A stretch of 64,000 bases of DNA from JABDQA01 sp963759125 (GCA_963759125.1 CAVWXN010000005.1:1302001-1366000), one strand, 5' to 3'. Positions 43,300 through 52,642 are shown, numbered from the stretch's first letter. The notes: a model not told the origin generated them from the sequence alone. A program made the numbers and translations.

Positions 43300-44712
43300 A
43301 TGGCAAAAATCCAACCTGTGGTTCTGGCAGGGGGAACGGGAACCAGGCTCTGGCCGCTGTCCCGCGAAATTTATCCCAAACAGCTGCTCTGCCTCACCGA
43401 CGAGATGTCGCTGCTGCAGAATACCATCAAAAGAGTTGGTGGAATAGAAGCAAGCTTACCGCCGATTGTCGTCGTTGGTGAGGATCACCGATTTATTACC
43501 AAAAGCCAGATCGACGAGTTGGGCCTGGGCGCAAACTATACCATCCTGCTCGAACCCGTAGGCCGCAATACGGCACCGGCGATCGCGGGGGCGGTGGAAT
43601 ATATAAACGGGCTGAGCAGCGACCCGGATGTGATCCTGCTGATCCTGCCGGCCGATCACCTGATCAGGGATGCAGGCGCCTTCAACGACGCAGTGGCCAT
43701 CGCCGCGAGCAAAGCTGCTGCCGGGGCCATCGTCACTTTTGGCATCGAACCGCAGAAGCCTGAAACGGGCTATGGGTATATCGAAGGCGACGCTGAAGGC
43801 CGAGTATCGTCCTTTAAAGAGAAACCCGAACTCGGCGTTGCCGAGCAATATCTGGCCGCCGGCAATTACTTTTGGAACAGTGGCATGTTTGCCTTCTCCG
43901 CCGAGACCTTCCGAGCGGAAATGGAAACCCACGCACCAGAGATTATCTCGGCCATGACGGAGGCGGTTGCCGCCGGCACCAGGGATGGTCGTTTCTATCG
44001 TTTCTCAGCCGAAGAAATGGAGCGTTGTCCCAGCGAATCAATCGATTATGCGCTGATGGAAAAAACCGACAAGGCAGTAGTGGTGGCTGCCGATCTGGGC
44101 TGGAGTGATATTGGCTCCTGGCAGGCCCTTTACGAGGTGCTCGATCAGGATGAAAACGGCAATGTGTGCCAGGGCGATGTGGTACTCGAAGACACCAGAA
44201 ATTCTATGATCAGAGCTGAAGACCTGATGATAGCGGCAGTTGGGCTGGAAGACACCCTCGTGGTTGAAACTGCAGACGCGGTTCTGGTCGCGCCACTCTC
44301 AAGATCCCAGGATGTCAAAAAAGTGGTCAATCGGCTCAAACGTGAAGCACGCGACGAGTTGAAATTTCACCAGACGGTGTACCGTCCCTGGGGAAGCTAT
44401 TCGGTGCTGGCGATCCAGCCGCGCTACCAGATCAAAAAAATTACTGTCAAGCCGCGGCAAAAGCTATCTCTACAAATGCATCACCATCGGCATGAGCACT
44501 GGGTGGTGGTTAAAGGGGCGGCCCTGGTCACCAACGGCGACAAAGAGATCCTGCTGCACGAGGATCAGTCAACCTACATTCCTGCCGGCAACATGCATCG
44601 GCTTGAAAACCCGGGAGTTATTCCACTGGAGTTGATCGAGGTGCAGATCGGCAGTTATCTCGGCGAGGATGATATTGTGCGGTTTGAGGATATTTACGGG
44701 AGAAACGAGTAA
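43300..44712 (+). CDS. manC: Mannose-1-phosphate guanylyltransferase/mannose-6-phosphate isomerase
   Basis: 470 residues in two parts: a nucleotidyltransferase (VVLAGGTGTRLWPLSREIYP, LILPADHLIRD, WSDIGSWQALYEVLDQDENG) and a C-terminal cupin isomerase (YRPWGSYSVLA, HHHRHEHWVVVKGAALVTNG). Together they make GDP-mannose. It follows manB with a 68-nt gap, as in many exopolysaccharide loci. Confidence 0.96.
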   Translation: MAKIQPVVLAGGTGTRLWPLSREIYPKQLLCLTDEMSLLQNTIKRVGGIEASLPPIVVVGEDHRFITKSQIDELGLGANYTILLEPVGRNTAPAIAGAVEYINGLSSDPDVILLILPADHLIRDAGAFNDAVAIAASKAAAGAIVTFGIEPQKPETGYGYIEGDAEGRVSSFKEKPELGVAEQYLAAGNYFWNSGMFAFSAETFRAEMETHAPEIISAMTEAVAAGTRDGRFYRFSAEEMERCPSESIDYALMEKTDKAVVVAADLGWSDIGSWQALYEVLDQDENGNVCQGDVVLEDTRNSMIRAEDLMIAAVGLEDTLVVETADAVLVAPLSRSQDVKKVVNRLKREARDELKFHQTVYRPWGSYSVLAIQPRYQIKKITVKPRQKLSLQMHHHRHEHWVVVKGAALVTNGDKEILLHEDQSTYIPAGNMHRLENPGVIPLELIEVQIGSYLGEDDIVRFEDIYGRNE

Positions 44713-44892
44713 AAAATTGTCTTTTGGCTCAATCTCTTCGTTAGAGATGAAAGTTTTATCCTCAAAATAGTGATTCTATTCCTGCGGTAAAATGTTCAAC
44801 GGTGCCTTGATCTTGATCCCAAAACCCTGATTTGTGTGGAAAAATGAGAGGGTTATTCGACTGCGAGAAGACCGGGTCGACCGGGTAATTTG

Positions 44893-45258
44893 TTATTCGA
44901 CGGATTCTGGATCTTCCTGATATTTCTTGAAGGCATCGGTATAGAGCCTGAAGACACGGCGGCCTTCAGCCGACATCTTGACGAATTCTATACCCGATAC
45001 GTGGCGTCCCCCCTGCAGGGACTTGTGGGTGATGCGGCCGACCAGATCGACGAGGTCATCTTCGATCCCGACGGTGATTTCAAGCTCCGCCTCCAGCGGC
45101 AGTTCGTAGGAAGTCTCAAGTTTCAGTCCGTTGAGGCTGACATCAAGCGTTCTGCCCATCGAGTAACGACCTTTCGAACCGTCGGGGTGGAGAACGACGT
45201 AATCGAGTAAATGGATGGCGTCCCATCTTATGAACTTGCGTTTTTCACCGTGTGCCAT
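44893..45258 (-). CDS. PilZ-domain protein
   Basis: 121 residues. ATG 45258 with AAGGAG upstream. MAHGEKRKFIRWDAIHLL then GRTLDVSLNGLKLET is the PilZ pattern (basic front and D-x-S-x-x-G). It starts inside the tail of mtnA (14-nt overlap), so it is the second gene of that unit. It may connect c-di-GMP level to some process, but its target is unknown. Confidence 0.78.
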   Translation of the reverse strand: MAHGEKRKFIRWDAIHLLDYVVLHPDGSKGRYSMGRTLDVSLNGLKLETSYELPLEAELEITVGIEDDLVDLVGRITHKSLQGGRHVSGIEFVKMSAEGRRVFRLYTDAFKKYQEDPESVE

Positions 45259-46378
45259 GAAGACTCCTTGGGTCTCTAAGCTTATCCGCGAACAGCTTTT
45301 CGATGGCCGATTCTTCGGCCGCCACAATACCCCGCTCAGTGATCAGGCCGCTCACCAGCCGGGCCGGGGTCACATCGAACCCGTAGTTTGCCGCCTCGAC
45401 ACCGTCGGGCGCCAGCTTGACTGACTCCATAGTACCATTTTTTGTCAGACCTGTGATAGTAGTAATTTCATCGCCTGACCTGATTTCTATTTCGATATCA
45501 GTACCATGGGCAAGCTGCCAGTCGAAAGTGGAGGAGGGCAGCGCCACATAGAAGGGTATATTGTTGTCCGCAGCCGCCAGGGCCTTGAGGTAGGTACCGA
45601 TCTTGTTGGCTACATCACCGGTGCGGGTGGTCCTGTCGGAACCAACTATTACCATATCCACCTTCCCGTGCTGCATCAGGTGACCGCCGGCGTTGTCGGT
45701 GATCAGAGTGTGACTGATACCTTCCTGGGCCAGTTCCCAGCAGGTCAGGCGGGAGCCCTGATTCCAGGGTCTGGTCTCGTCGACCCAGATGTGCAGGTCG
45801 ATGCCCATATCCCTGGCCGCATAGATCGGCGCAGTGGCGCTGCCGTAATCAACAAAGGCCAGCCAGCCGGCATTGCAGTGGGTCAGGATGTTCACCGGCT
45901 CGCCTTGCTTCGCAGCGGCAATAGTTGCGATCAGTGACCTGCCGTGTTCACCGATCATCCGGCAGAAATCGGCATCCTCATCGGCAATTGCCGTGGCGGT
46001 GGTCAAGGCGCGATGGCGAATGGCTGGGGCTGAGTCGAGTTGAGCGACAGCGGCCAGAAGCCGATCGACTGCCCAGCCCAAATTGCGGGCCGTGGGCCGG
46101 GCGCTTTTCAGATGACTGCCGGCTCTTTCCAGTTCCTCCCGGATACGGTTGTCATCAGCCTGCAAAGCGGCCAGGTACATGCCATAGCCGGCGGTCGCTC
46201 CGATGAGCCCGGCGCCGCGGACCAGCATATCCTTTATGGCTCTGTAGGCAGCGTCGACATCCTCGAGGGATACGGTAACAAAGCGGTGGGGTAACTGGCG
46301 CTGATCGATGATCTCCACCGATGATTCGCTGCCGGAGGATACCCAGATGGTTCGATAATGTGTTCCGTCTACATTCAT
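45245..46378 (-). CDS. mtnA: S-methyl-5-thioribose-1-phosphate isomerase
   Basis: Opens the methionine salvage pathway by isomerising methylthioribose 1-phosphate to the ribulose form. It has 377 residues. ILTHCNAGWLAF carries the catalytic cysteine, IWVDETRPWNQGSRLTCWEL and VGSDRTTRTGDVANKIGTY the catalytic Asp and substrate site. The usual RGAPAIG motif is RGAGLIGATAGYG here. Other salvage genes are not adjacent. As this fold also covers eIF2B-like and ribose-1,5-bisphosphate isomerase proteins, the assignment is strong but not absolute. Confidence 0.88.
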   Translation of the reverse strand: MNVDGTHYRTIWVSSGSESSVEIIDQRQLPHRFVTVSLEDVDAAYRAIKDMLVRGAGLIGATAGYGMYLAALQADDNRIREELERAGSHLKSARPTARNLGWAVDRLLAAVAQLDSAPAIRHRALTTATAIADEDADFCRMIGEHGRSLIATIAAAKQGEPVNILTHCNAGWLAFVDYGSATAPIYAARDMGIDLHIWVDETRPWNQGSRLTCWELAQEGISHTLITDNAGGHLMQHGKVDMVIVGSDRTTRTGDVANKIGTYLKALAAADNNIPFYVALPSSTFDWQLAHGTDIEIEIRSGDEITTITGLTKNGTMESVKLAPDGVEAANYGFDVTPARLVSGLITERGIVAAEESAIEKLFADKLRDPRSLHGTR

Positions 46379-46718
46379 ATGCTGTTGCCTCGGCGGTGGT
46401 TAGGATGAGTATCCAAACATGCCCGATACTGAACGTCAACAGTCAACTCGGTTCGATACCCTAGTGTCGGAACAAGAGCCCGCGAACAACTCCGAGGCTG
46501 GATGAGCGGCTGTGAACCTGATTCCGAAAACAAAAAAAGTACCCTGTGTTTACTATAGTGGCTAGCTCTTGGTGTCGGGCCAATACAAAACGAAAAAAAA
46601 TTATTGAATATCCTTCCATCCATGTTATCATCCGCTACAATAAATACAATTATGTTACAAAAATGTAAAATAACTGAAGTGCCGGAAGCGGCGTTTCGGG
46701 CACCCATGGAGGACAGGA
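46379..46718. promoter_or_regulatory. Regulatory region upstream of amtB
   Basis: A 340-base gap between divergent mtnA and amtB. The right half is AT-rich and contains a dyad TTACA-AAAA-TGTAA (46655-46668). A closely similar AT-dyad is found in front of glnA. I looked for a sigma-54 pair (GG and GC 10 bases apart) and found none that was convincing. GGAGGACAGGA precedes the amtB ATG. Confidence 0.45.
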
Positions 46719-47936
46719 ATGAACAAGGCGGATACGGCATTTATAATTATTTCGGCTGGACTGGTGCTGCTGATGACGCCGGGCTTGGCCTTATTTTACG
46801 CGGGCATGGTCAGGGGCAAGAATGTGCTCGGTACGATTATGCAGAGTCTGTTTATGATATCGCTGATAACTATCGAATGGGTCTATCTGGGCTACTCAAT
46901 GTCGTTTGGGCCGACTATCGGCGGCTTTATCGGTGATCTGTCGTGGTTCGGACTCAACGGCGTCACCTCGGCCCCGAGTCCTGACTACGCCACGACCATT
47001 CCTCAGACAGTGTTTATGATCTATCAGTGTATGTTTGCCATAATCACGCCGGCGCTGATTACCGGAGCCTTTGCCGAGCGGGTCAGGTTCGTGCCTTTTA
47101 TGATTTTCTCGGTGCTCTGGGCCGTGTTTGTTTATAATCCTGTCTGTCACTGGATCTGGAGCAGCGGCGGCTGGCTCGGCGCCCTTGGCGTAATGGACTT
47201 CGCCGGCGGTCTGGTGGTCCACGCCACCTGCGGCATGGCCGCCCTGGCCGGGGTTCTTGTTATTGGGCCGAGGAAGGGCTTTGGCAGGACCAATTTCATG
47301 CCCCACAGCCTGCCGATGACGGTGATGGGTGCCGCACTGCTCTGGTTCGGCTGGTTCGGTTTCAACGGCGGTTCGGCTCTGGCAGCGGATGAGGTTGCGG
47401 CCACCGCCTTCGTCGCCACCCATCTGGCAGGCATGGCGGGTATGGCCATGTGGGTAGCTCTGGAGTGGAAAATACAAGGCAACCCGACCACCCTGGGGGC
47501 GGCCTCGGGGGCCATTGCCGGACTGGCGACCATCACTCCGACCGCCGGTTTTGTCGGGCCCAATGTCGCCATTCTGGTCGGGCTGCTCGGCGGTACTTTC
47601 TGCTACAGTTTTGTCAATATGAAAATGAAATTCAATCTCGACGATTCACTCGACGTGGTCGGTATCCATGGCGTCGGGGGGTTGGTCGGTACCATCTGTC
47701 TCGGTCTTTTCGCCTCGACGGCAGTCAATCCAGGAGGAGTAGATGGGTTGTTTCACGGCAATCCGGGACAGCTTGTAGCCCAAATAATTGGTGCCGTGGT
47801 CGTCAGTGCCTATGCATTTGGGGTAAGCTGGCTTATATTCAAAGCCATAAACGCAACCATCGGGCTGCGGTTGAGCGAGGAGTCGGAGGTTGCCGGTATG
47901 GATTCTACCGAGCACTCTGAGACGGCTTACAACTAG
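46719..47936 (+). CDS. amtB: Ammonium transporter
   Basis: 405 residues with eleven hydrophobic segments, inner membrane NH3/NH4+ channel. DFAGGLVVHATCGMAALAG and VGIHGVGGLVGTICLGLF carry the twin pore histidines. The tail RLSEESEVAGMDSTEHSE is the GlnK-docking C-terminus. It is followed by glnK, the normal pairing. GGAGG precedes the ATG. Confidence 0.97.
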   Translation: MNKADTAFIIISAGLVLLMTPGLALFYAGMVRGKNVLGTIMQSLFMISLITIEWVYLGYSMSFGPTIGGFIGDLSWFGLNGVTSAPSPDYATTIPQTVFMIYQCMFAIITPALITGAFAERVRFVPFMIFSVLWAVFVYNPVCHWIWSSGGWLGALGVMDFAGGLVVHATCGMAALAGVLVIGPRKGFGRTNFMPHSLPMTVMGAALLWFGWFGFNGGSALAADEVAATAFVATHLAGMAGMAMWVALEWKIQGNPTTLGAASGAIAGLATITPTAGFVGPNVAILVGLLGGTFCYSFVNMKMKFNLDDSLDVVGIHGVGGLVGTICLGLFASTAVNPGGVDGLFHGNPGQLVAQIIGAVVVSAYAFGVSWLIFKAINATIGLRLSEESEVAGMDSTEHSETAYN

Positions 47937-47962
47937 CTACCTTGAAAATCCTAATTTTCAGA

Positions 47963-48008
47963 GTTTCCAACAAGGATATAATTCAACGTTTCCAAAAAGG
48001 ATATAATT
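47963..48008. repeat. Tandem 21-base direct repeat
   Basis: Two near-identical units, GTTTCCAACAAGGATATAATT (47963-47983, shown in two parts: GTTTCCAACAAGG and ATATAATT) and the second at 47988-48008, which differs by one base (A for C). Start-to-start distance 25 bases. It lies between the amtB stop and the glnK start. It may result from a duplication or act as a control site. Confidence 0.7.
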
Positions 48009-48072
48009 TACTGGTTGCCTAGACCAGAACCATCGGTCGTTGCCTCGACGAGCCAGATTAAAAGGGAGAGAT

Positions 48073-48411
48073 ATGAAAAAAATAGAAGCGATCATCAAGC
48101 CGCACAAACTCGACGACGTCAAGGACGGGCTGACCGAGATCGGCATCAAGGGGATGACCGTTACCGAGGTAAAGGGGTACGGAAGACAGAAGGGACATAC
48201 CGAGATCTACCGGGGTGCGGAGTATGTGGTAGACTTTCTGCCTAAAATTAAGATCGAGATCGTTGTTTCGGCAGACATTGCCAATCAGGTCGTCGACAAG
48301 ATCAGGGAATCGGCCAATACCGGTAAGATTGGTGACGGAAAAATTTTCGTGCTGCCGATTGAACGCATCGTCCGGGTAAGGACCGGAGAAGAGAACAGCG
48401 ACGCTGTCTGA
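48073..48411 (+). CDS. glnK: Nitrogen regulatory protein P-II
   Basis: 112 residues. ATG 48073 with GGGAGA upstream. KKIEAIIKPHKLDDVKDGL opens the fold; the T-loop is GRQKGHTEIYRGAEY with the uridylylated Tyr about residue 51; GKIGDGKIFVLPIERIVRVRTG closes it. It gates AmtB and signals nitrogen status, and its modifier GlnD is the next gene. Confidence 0.97.
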   Translation: MKKIEAIIKPHKLDDVKDGLTEIGIKGMTVTEVKGYGRQKGHTEIYRGAEYVVDFLPKIKIEIVVSADIANQVVDKIRESANTGKIGDGKIFVLPIERIVRVRTGEENSDAV

Positions 48412-48416
48412 TCTGT

Positions 48417-51014
48417 ATGACCATCAAACTGAAGACCCAGCGTCAGGCCCTGGATGATCTCTGGTCCCAGGGGTTGAGCGGGACATCTCTGCTGCGCAAC
48501 CTCAGCGGCCTGGCCGATGAGTTCATCAGAGACTGTTTCGCCGGCATTGATAACGCTGAAAAGGATAATCAGGTGGCGCTGGTGGCGCTGGGCGGTTATG
48601 GCCGCCAGGAACTCTTTCCGTTCTCGGACATTGACCTGATGATCCTGTTCAAACCGGAAATCAGAAAGAGAGTCGGTGCAATCGCCGACGCCATTCTCTA
48701 CCCGCTCTGGGATACCGGCTTCGAAGTTGGCCATGGGGTCAGGACCATCGATGAATCTCTGAAGCAGGCGGCCGAGGATATCATCTTTCAGGTCGCCCTG
48801 CTCGACGGGCGCTGCATTGGCGGTTCTGAAGAGCTGTTTCACCAACTTATGGCCGAGTTCAGGCACAAGTTTGTCGATGGGCGGCGTCGTAAATTTATCT
48901 GCGATCTCAATGAATTGAGTGCGGAACGGCGGGAGCGCTTCGGCAGTCACGGTTACCTGCTTGAACCAAATATCAAAGAGAGCAAAGGCGGATTCCGGGA
49001 TATCCAGTCGATGATCTGGGCTGCCAAAGTGGTATTTGGCATCAGTACTTTCGACGAAATTATCGAAGCAGGATTTTTACTGCCCAGTGAAGGAGAGCGC
49101 TTCAACGATGCTCACAACATGCTGGTGAGAATCAGAAACCGTCTGCATTACATCAGCGGCAGGAAAAACGATCAGCTCTACTTTGAGCAGCAGGAGGAGA
49201 TGGCTGAGGCGTTTGACTACAGCAAATCCGGCACCGGGCTCAGCGTCGAAGGGTTCATGCGTGATGTTTACGGGCATCTGAGTACCATAACCGTAATCCA
49301 CGACCTGTTTTTCGATCACGTCAGCGAAGTCCTCGGGCTCACCACCCAAGAGCAGCGGGTCAGTGACCGTGACCTGGAAAAGGGCATTGAGATTCGAGAC
49401 AACCGGGTGCACCTGAGGGCAGGGCCGGAAACCCTGGCCGCCAAACCGTATCTCTTGATGCGCACCTTTCTGGCCTCTGCCAAAACCGGAGTGGGGGTAC
49501 ACCACCGCTCAAAAATGCATATCACCGACAATCTCGGTCTGATCGGCGATAAAATGAGAAAATCGCCGCGGATGGCCAAGCCGTTTCACGCCATTCTGGG
49601 CTCTTCAGAGTCGGTGCTGCCGGTGCTCGAGGGGATGCTGGAGACCGGTCTGCTGGGCATGTACCTTCCGGAATTTGCCCGTATCGATGCGCTGGCCCAA
49701 CACGACGTCTACCACATTTACACGGTCGACCGGCACTCATTGCAGGCGGTTGTCGAACTCCACAAGGTGATAGGGGAAGAGCCGGAAATTGTTGAGCAGG
49801 TAGAGCACAGCCGCCCCTTATTTCTGGCCGCGCTATTGCATGATATCGGTAAAAGATCTGGTCGGGATCATTCTGAATACGGCGCTGAGTTGGCGGAAAC
49901 GATCGGGCAGCGCCTGTGCCTGGACGCTGAGGAAATCGAACTGCTCGCTTTTCTGATTCGCTACCATCTCTTTATCCCTGAGAACGCACTGCGCCGGGAT
50001 CTCGAAGATCAGGCCTTTATCAAGCGCTGCGCCGAGACCATCACGTCAGTTGAACGATTGGCCATGCTCTACCTGCTGTCGGTGGCTGATTCTCGAGCAA
50101 CCGGGCCATCAGCCTGGAGTGATTGGAAAGCGGTGCTGATGCGTGAAATGTATCTGAAGGTCAAGGCCTATCTCGAGGCCGCCGCCGCCCAGCTCGACAG
50201 CCCTGCCGCCGTTGACCGGTACTACGAGGACGGAGTTGCCTGGCTGCGCGATCAGGTCGCCCTGCTGGTCGAGGCGGAAAGCGGCCTGAAGATGGATGTG
50301 GCTGATCTGTCGGCCGATTATCTGGCCAGTTTCACTCCAGGAACCGTCGTCAATCACTTGAGGTATCACCGGGATCACTACAGACTGATTCGCCAGAAAG
50401 CGCTGGTAACTGCGGAGGAGGCCGGTGAGCACTGGTCGGTGCTGGTCATGTCCATCGATCAGCCAGGTCTGCTGGCAAAAATCTGCGGGGTGATGACCCT
50501 TAATCAACTGGAGGTGGTCAACGCCCAGATATTTACCTGGTCGGACGGCACCGTGGTCGACATGATAGACGTAAGGCCCACCGAGACATTCGATTTCGAG
50601 GAGTGTGACTGGCAGGCGATCAGCGAGGATTTGAACCGTGCCGTTAAACACCGGCTGGGGCTGGGTTACCGTCTCTATGAAAAGTTGAAACACAGCTATG
50701 GCCGCCGGCGTGACCTGATCGGCAGCCATGAGTATCGGGTTGAGATCGACAACCAGGGCTCAGACGATTTCACCATCATCGAAGTGCATGCGGGAGATTT
50801 TCCCGGGCAATTGTACAGGATTACTCAAACACTGGCTGATTTTGGCATAAACATCCATAAGGCCTTTATCGCAACCGAGGTCGGGCAATTGATCGACGTG
50901 TTCTATATACTCGACAGTAAGGGTGAAAAACTAGAAGAGGGAGAGTTTAGAAAAGAGGTGGTCAACGGCTTGATGCACGCCATCGGCGCCGATGAGGAGC
51001 AGGGAATAAAATAA
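48417..51014 (+). CDS. glnD: [Protein-PII] uridylyltransferase/uridylyl-removing enzyme
   Basis: 865 residues. The nucleotidyltransferase motif is ALGGYGRQELFPFSDIDLM near the front, the HD hydrolase domain is LLHDIGKRSGRDHSEYGAE in the middle, and two ACT domains follow (SVLVMSIDQPGLLAKICG and TIIEVHAGDFPGQLYRITQ), which sense glutamine. It lies 6 nt after glnK. Confidence 0.96.
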   Translation: MTIKLKTQRQALDDLWSQGLSGTSLLRNLSGLADEFIRDCFAGIDNAEKDNQVALVALGGYGRQELFPFSDIDLMILFKPEIRKRVGAIADAILYPLWDTGFEVGHGVRTIDESLKQAAEDIIFQVALLDGRCIGGSEELFHQLMAEFRHKFVDGRRRKFICDLNELSAERRERFGSHGYLLEPNIKESKGGFRDIQSMIWAAKVVFGISTFDEIIEAGFLLPSEGERFNDAHNMLVRIRNRLHYISGRKNDQLYFEQQEEMAEAFDYSKSGTGLSVEGFMRDVYGHLSTITVIHDLFFDHVSEVLGLTTQEQRVSDRDLEKGIEIRDNRVHLRAGPETLAAKPYLLMRTFLASAKTGVGVHHRSKMHITDNLGLIGDKMRKSPRMAKPFHAILGSSESVLPVLEGMLETGLLGMYLPEFARIDALAQHDVYHIYTVDRHSLQAVVELHKVIGEEPEIVEQVEHSRPLFLAALLHDIGKRSGRDHSEYGAELAETIGQRLCLDAEEIELLAFLIRYHLFIPENALRRDLEDQAFIKRCAETITSVERLAMLYLLSVADSRATGPSAWSDWKAVLMREMYLKVKAYLEAAAAQLDSPAAVDRYYEDGVAWLRDQVALLVEAESGLKMDVADLSADYLASFTPGTVVNHLRYHRDHYRLIRQKALVTAEEAGEHWSVLVMSIDQPGLLAKICGVMTLNQLEVVNAQIFTWSDGTVVDMIDVRPTETFDFEECDWQAISEDLNRAVKHRLGLGYRLYEKLKHSYGRRRDLIGSHEYRVEIDNQGSDDFTIIEVHAGDFPGQLYRITQTLADFGINIHKAFIATEVGQLIDVFYILDSKGEKLEEGEFRKEVVNGLMHAIGADEEQGIK

Positions 51015-51042
51015 CATTTTTGTAATAAAAATTATTTTTGTA

Positions 51043-51062
51043 ATTTTCTGCTTGCAGAAAAT
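51043..51062. other. Short inverted repeat upstream of glnA
   Basis: Perfect 9-bp arms ATTTTCTGC (51043-51051) and GCAGAAAAT (51054-51062) with a TT centre. It lies in an AT-rich leader that also has the AACATTTTTGTAAT dyad at 51012-51025. It could be an operator or a leader hairpin controlling glnA. Confidence 0.5.
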
Positions 51063-51147
51063 GTAACAAATTGGTAAACGGGTTTTGACTGATTATTAAT
51101 GCAATCAGCTCAACATTGAAACAACCTTCAAATAGGAGACAACAGAG

Positions 51148-52476
51148 ATGACAAGAGATGAAATAATGAAAATTATCGAGGAGGAAAATATCCATTTTTT
51201 TCGTCTTCAATTCGTTGATATTTTTGGCTTTATGAAAAATGTCGCCATTCCGCGCAGCCAGATCGAGAAGGCTCTGGACGGAAAGATCATGTTTGACGGT
51301 TCATCGATCGAGGGATTCGTCCGGATTAACGAGTCCGACATGTACCTGAAGCCAGACTATGACACCTTTGTGATACTGCCCTGGAGAAACAAAGAAGGCA
51401 TCGCCGCCGCCCGTATCATCTGTGACATATATAAAAGTGATGAAACTCCTTTCTTGGGCTGTCCACGCGTCAACCTCAAGCGTGTTCTGGCCGAAGCAAA
51501 AGAGCTCGGCTACACCATGAACGTAGGTACCGAGGCCGAATTCTTCCTCTTTGAAAGAGATGAAGAAGGGTTGGCCACCACCATCACCCAGGACGTGGCC
51601 GGCTACTTCACTACCGACCCCGACGACAAGGCCAGTGACTGCCGCCGTGAGATCATCGAAACGCTTGAATTTATGGGCTACGAGATCGAGGCCTCTCACC
51701 ACGAAGTGGCCGAAGGTCAGCATGAAATCAACTTTAAATATGCAGATGCCCTCAAAGCGGCTGACAATACCATCACCTTCAAGTGGGTCGTGAAATCTGT
51801 GGCCTCCAAATATGGTCTGCACGCAACCTTTATGCCCAAGCCGATCTTCGGTATCAACGGCTCCGGTATGCATACGAACCAGTCGCTGTTCAATCTCGAC
51901 GGCACCAACGCCTTTTTTGACGAGTCCAATGACATTCAGCTTTCCGATGTCGCCTACAAATATATTGCCGGCATCCTGAAAAACGCCCGCAGTTTTGTGG
52001 CCGTTACCAATCCGCTGGTCAACTCCTACAAACGATTGGTTCCCGGCTACGAGGCGCCGGTTTACGCCGCCTGGTCGGCCTCCAACCGTTCGGCCCTGGT
52101 TCGCATCCCGGCCGCCCGCGGCATGTCCACCCGTACCGAGGTGCGCTGCCCCGATCCAAGCACCAACCCCTACCTGGCCCTGGCAATGATGCTCAATGCC
52201 GGTCTGGACGGAGTGAAAAATAACCTCAAGGCTCCATTCTCTGTAGACGAGGATATCTTCGAGATGACGGCAGCGCAGATGGAAGCGAAAGGAATCACCG
52301 TACTGCCCGGCAGCCTCAAAGAAGCGCTTGAGGAGTTCAAGGCCAATCCATTGTCGCGAGAGACCCTCGGCGACCACATTTTTGCTAAATATATCGTGGG
52401 CAAAGAGGCGGAATGGGATGACTACCGCTGTGCCGTGACCGATTGGGAACTCGACACCTATCTGACCAAATACTAA
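51148..52476 (+). CDS. glnA: Glutamine synthetase, type I
   Basis: ATP-dependent glutamate to glutamine. It has 442 residues. FVDIFGFMKNVAIPRSQIEK, MFDGSSIEGFVRINESDMY and GTEAEFFLF match the family, and INGSGMHTNQSLFNLDG is the ammonia-site signature. The region where GSI-beta has the adenylylated Tyr (NLYDLPPEE) reads VDEDIFEMTAAQ, with no Tyr. The enzyme belongs to the shorter GSI-alpha type, controlled without adenylylation. Last gene of the nitrogen group. Confidence 0.97.
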   Translation: MTRDEIMKIIEEENIHFFRLQFVDIFGFMKNVAIPRSQIEKALDGKIMFDGSSIEGFVRINESDMYLKPDYDTFVILPWRNKEGIAAARIICDIYKSDETPFLGCPRVNLKRVLAEAKELGYTMNVGTEAEFFLFERDEEGLATTITQDVAGYFTTDPDDKASDCRREIIETLEFMGYEIEASHHEVAEGQHEINFKYADALKAADNTITFKWVVKSVASKYGLHATFMPKPIFGINGSGMHTNQSLFNLDGTNAFFDESNDIQLSDVAYKYIAGILKNARSFVAVTNPLVNSYKRLVPGYEAPVYAAWSASNRSALVRIPAARGMSTRTEVRCPDPSTNPYLALAMMLNAGLDGVKNNLKAPFSVDEDIFEMTAAQMEAKGITVLPGSLKEALEEFKANPLSRETLGDHIFAKYIVGKEAEWDDYRCAVTDWELDTYLTKY

Positions 52477-52505
52477 ACTTCTGCCAGTAGTTCTCCCGGC
52501 AGTGA

Positions 52506-52540
52506 GGCCTGCATGTCTTCGTGACATGCGGGCCTTTTTT
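52506..52540 (+). terminator. Intrinsic terminator after glnA
   Basis: Arms GGCCTGCATGTC (52506-52517) and GACATGCGGGCC (52523-52534) with a TTCGT loop and one G-U pair, followed by six T. Ends the amtB-glnA unit. Confidence 0.92.
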
Positions 52541-52642
52541 GTGTGGAGCCGGACTTGCCAATCGCCCTCCAAACCATTAAAACGAAGGGGAGATACACGG
52601 AAAGACAGCATCAGAGTCAAAGAAAGCGGCGGCTAATAGAAG

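Noticed and set aside
46540..46718. Sigma-54 promoter upstream of amtB
   Set aside because: No TGGCAC-N5-TTGC-like pair with correct GG/GC spacing could be found.
50109..50729. Minus-strand open frame of 206 codons inside glnD
   Set aside because: Shadow of the ACT-domain region; no motif or binding site.
51301..52620. Open frame of 439 codons on the minus strand opposite glnA
   Set aside because: It lies fully antisense to a certain gene, its translation is rich in Gly/His/Val without any family motif, and it arises from codon bias of glnA.
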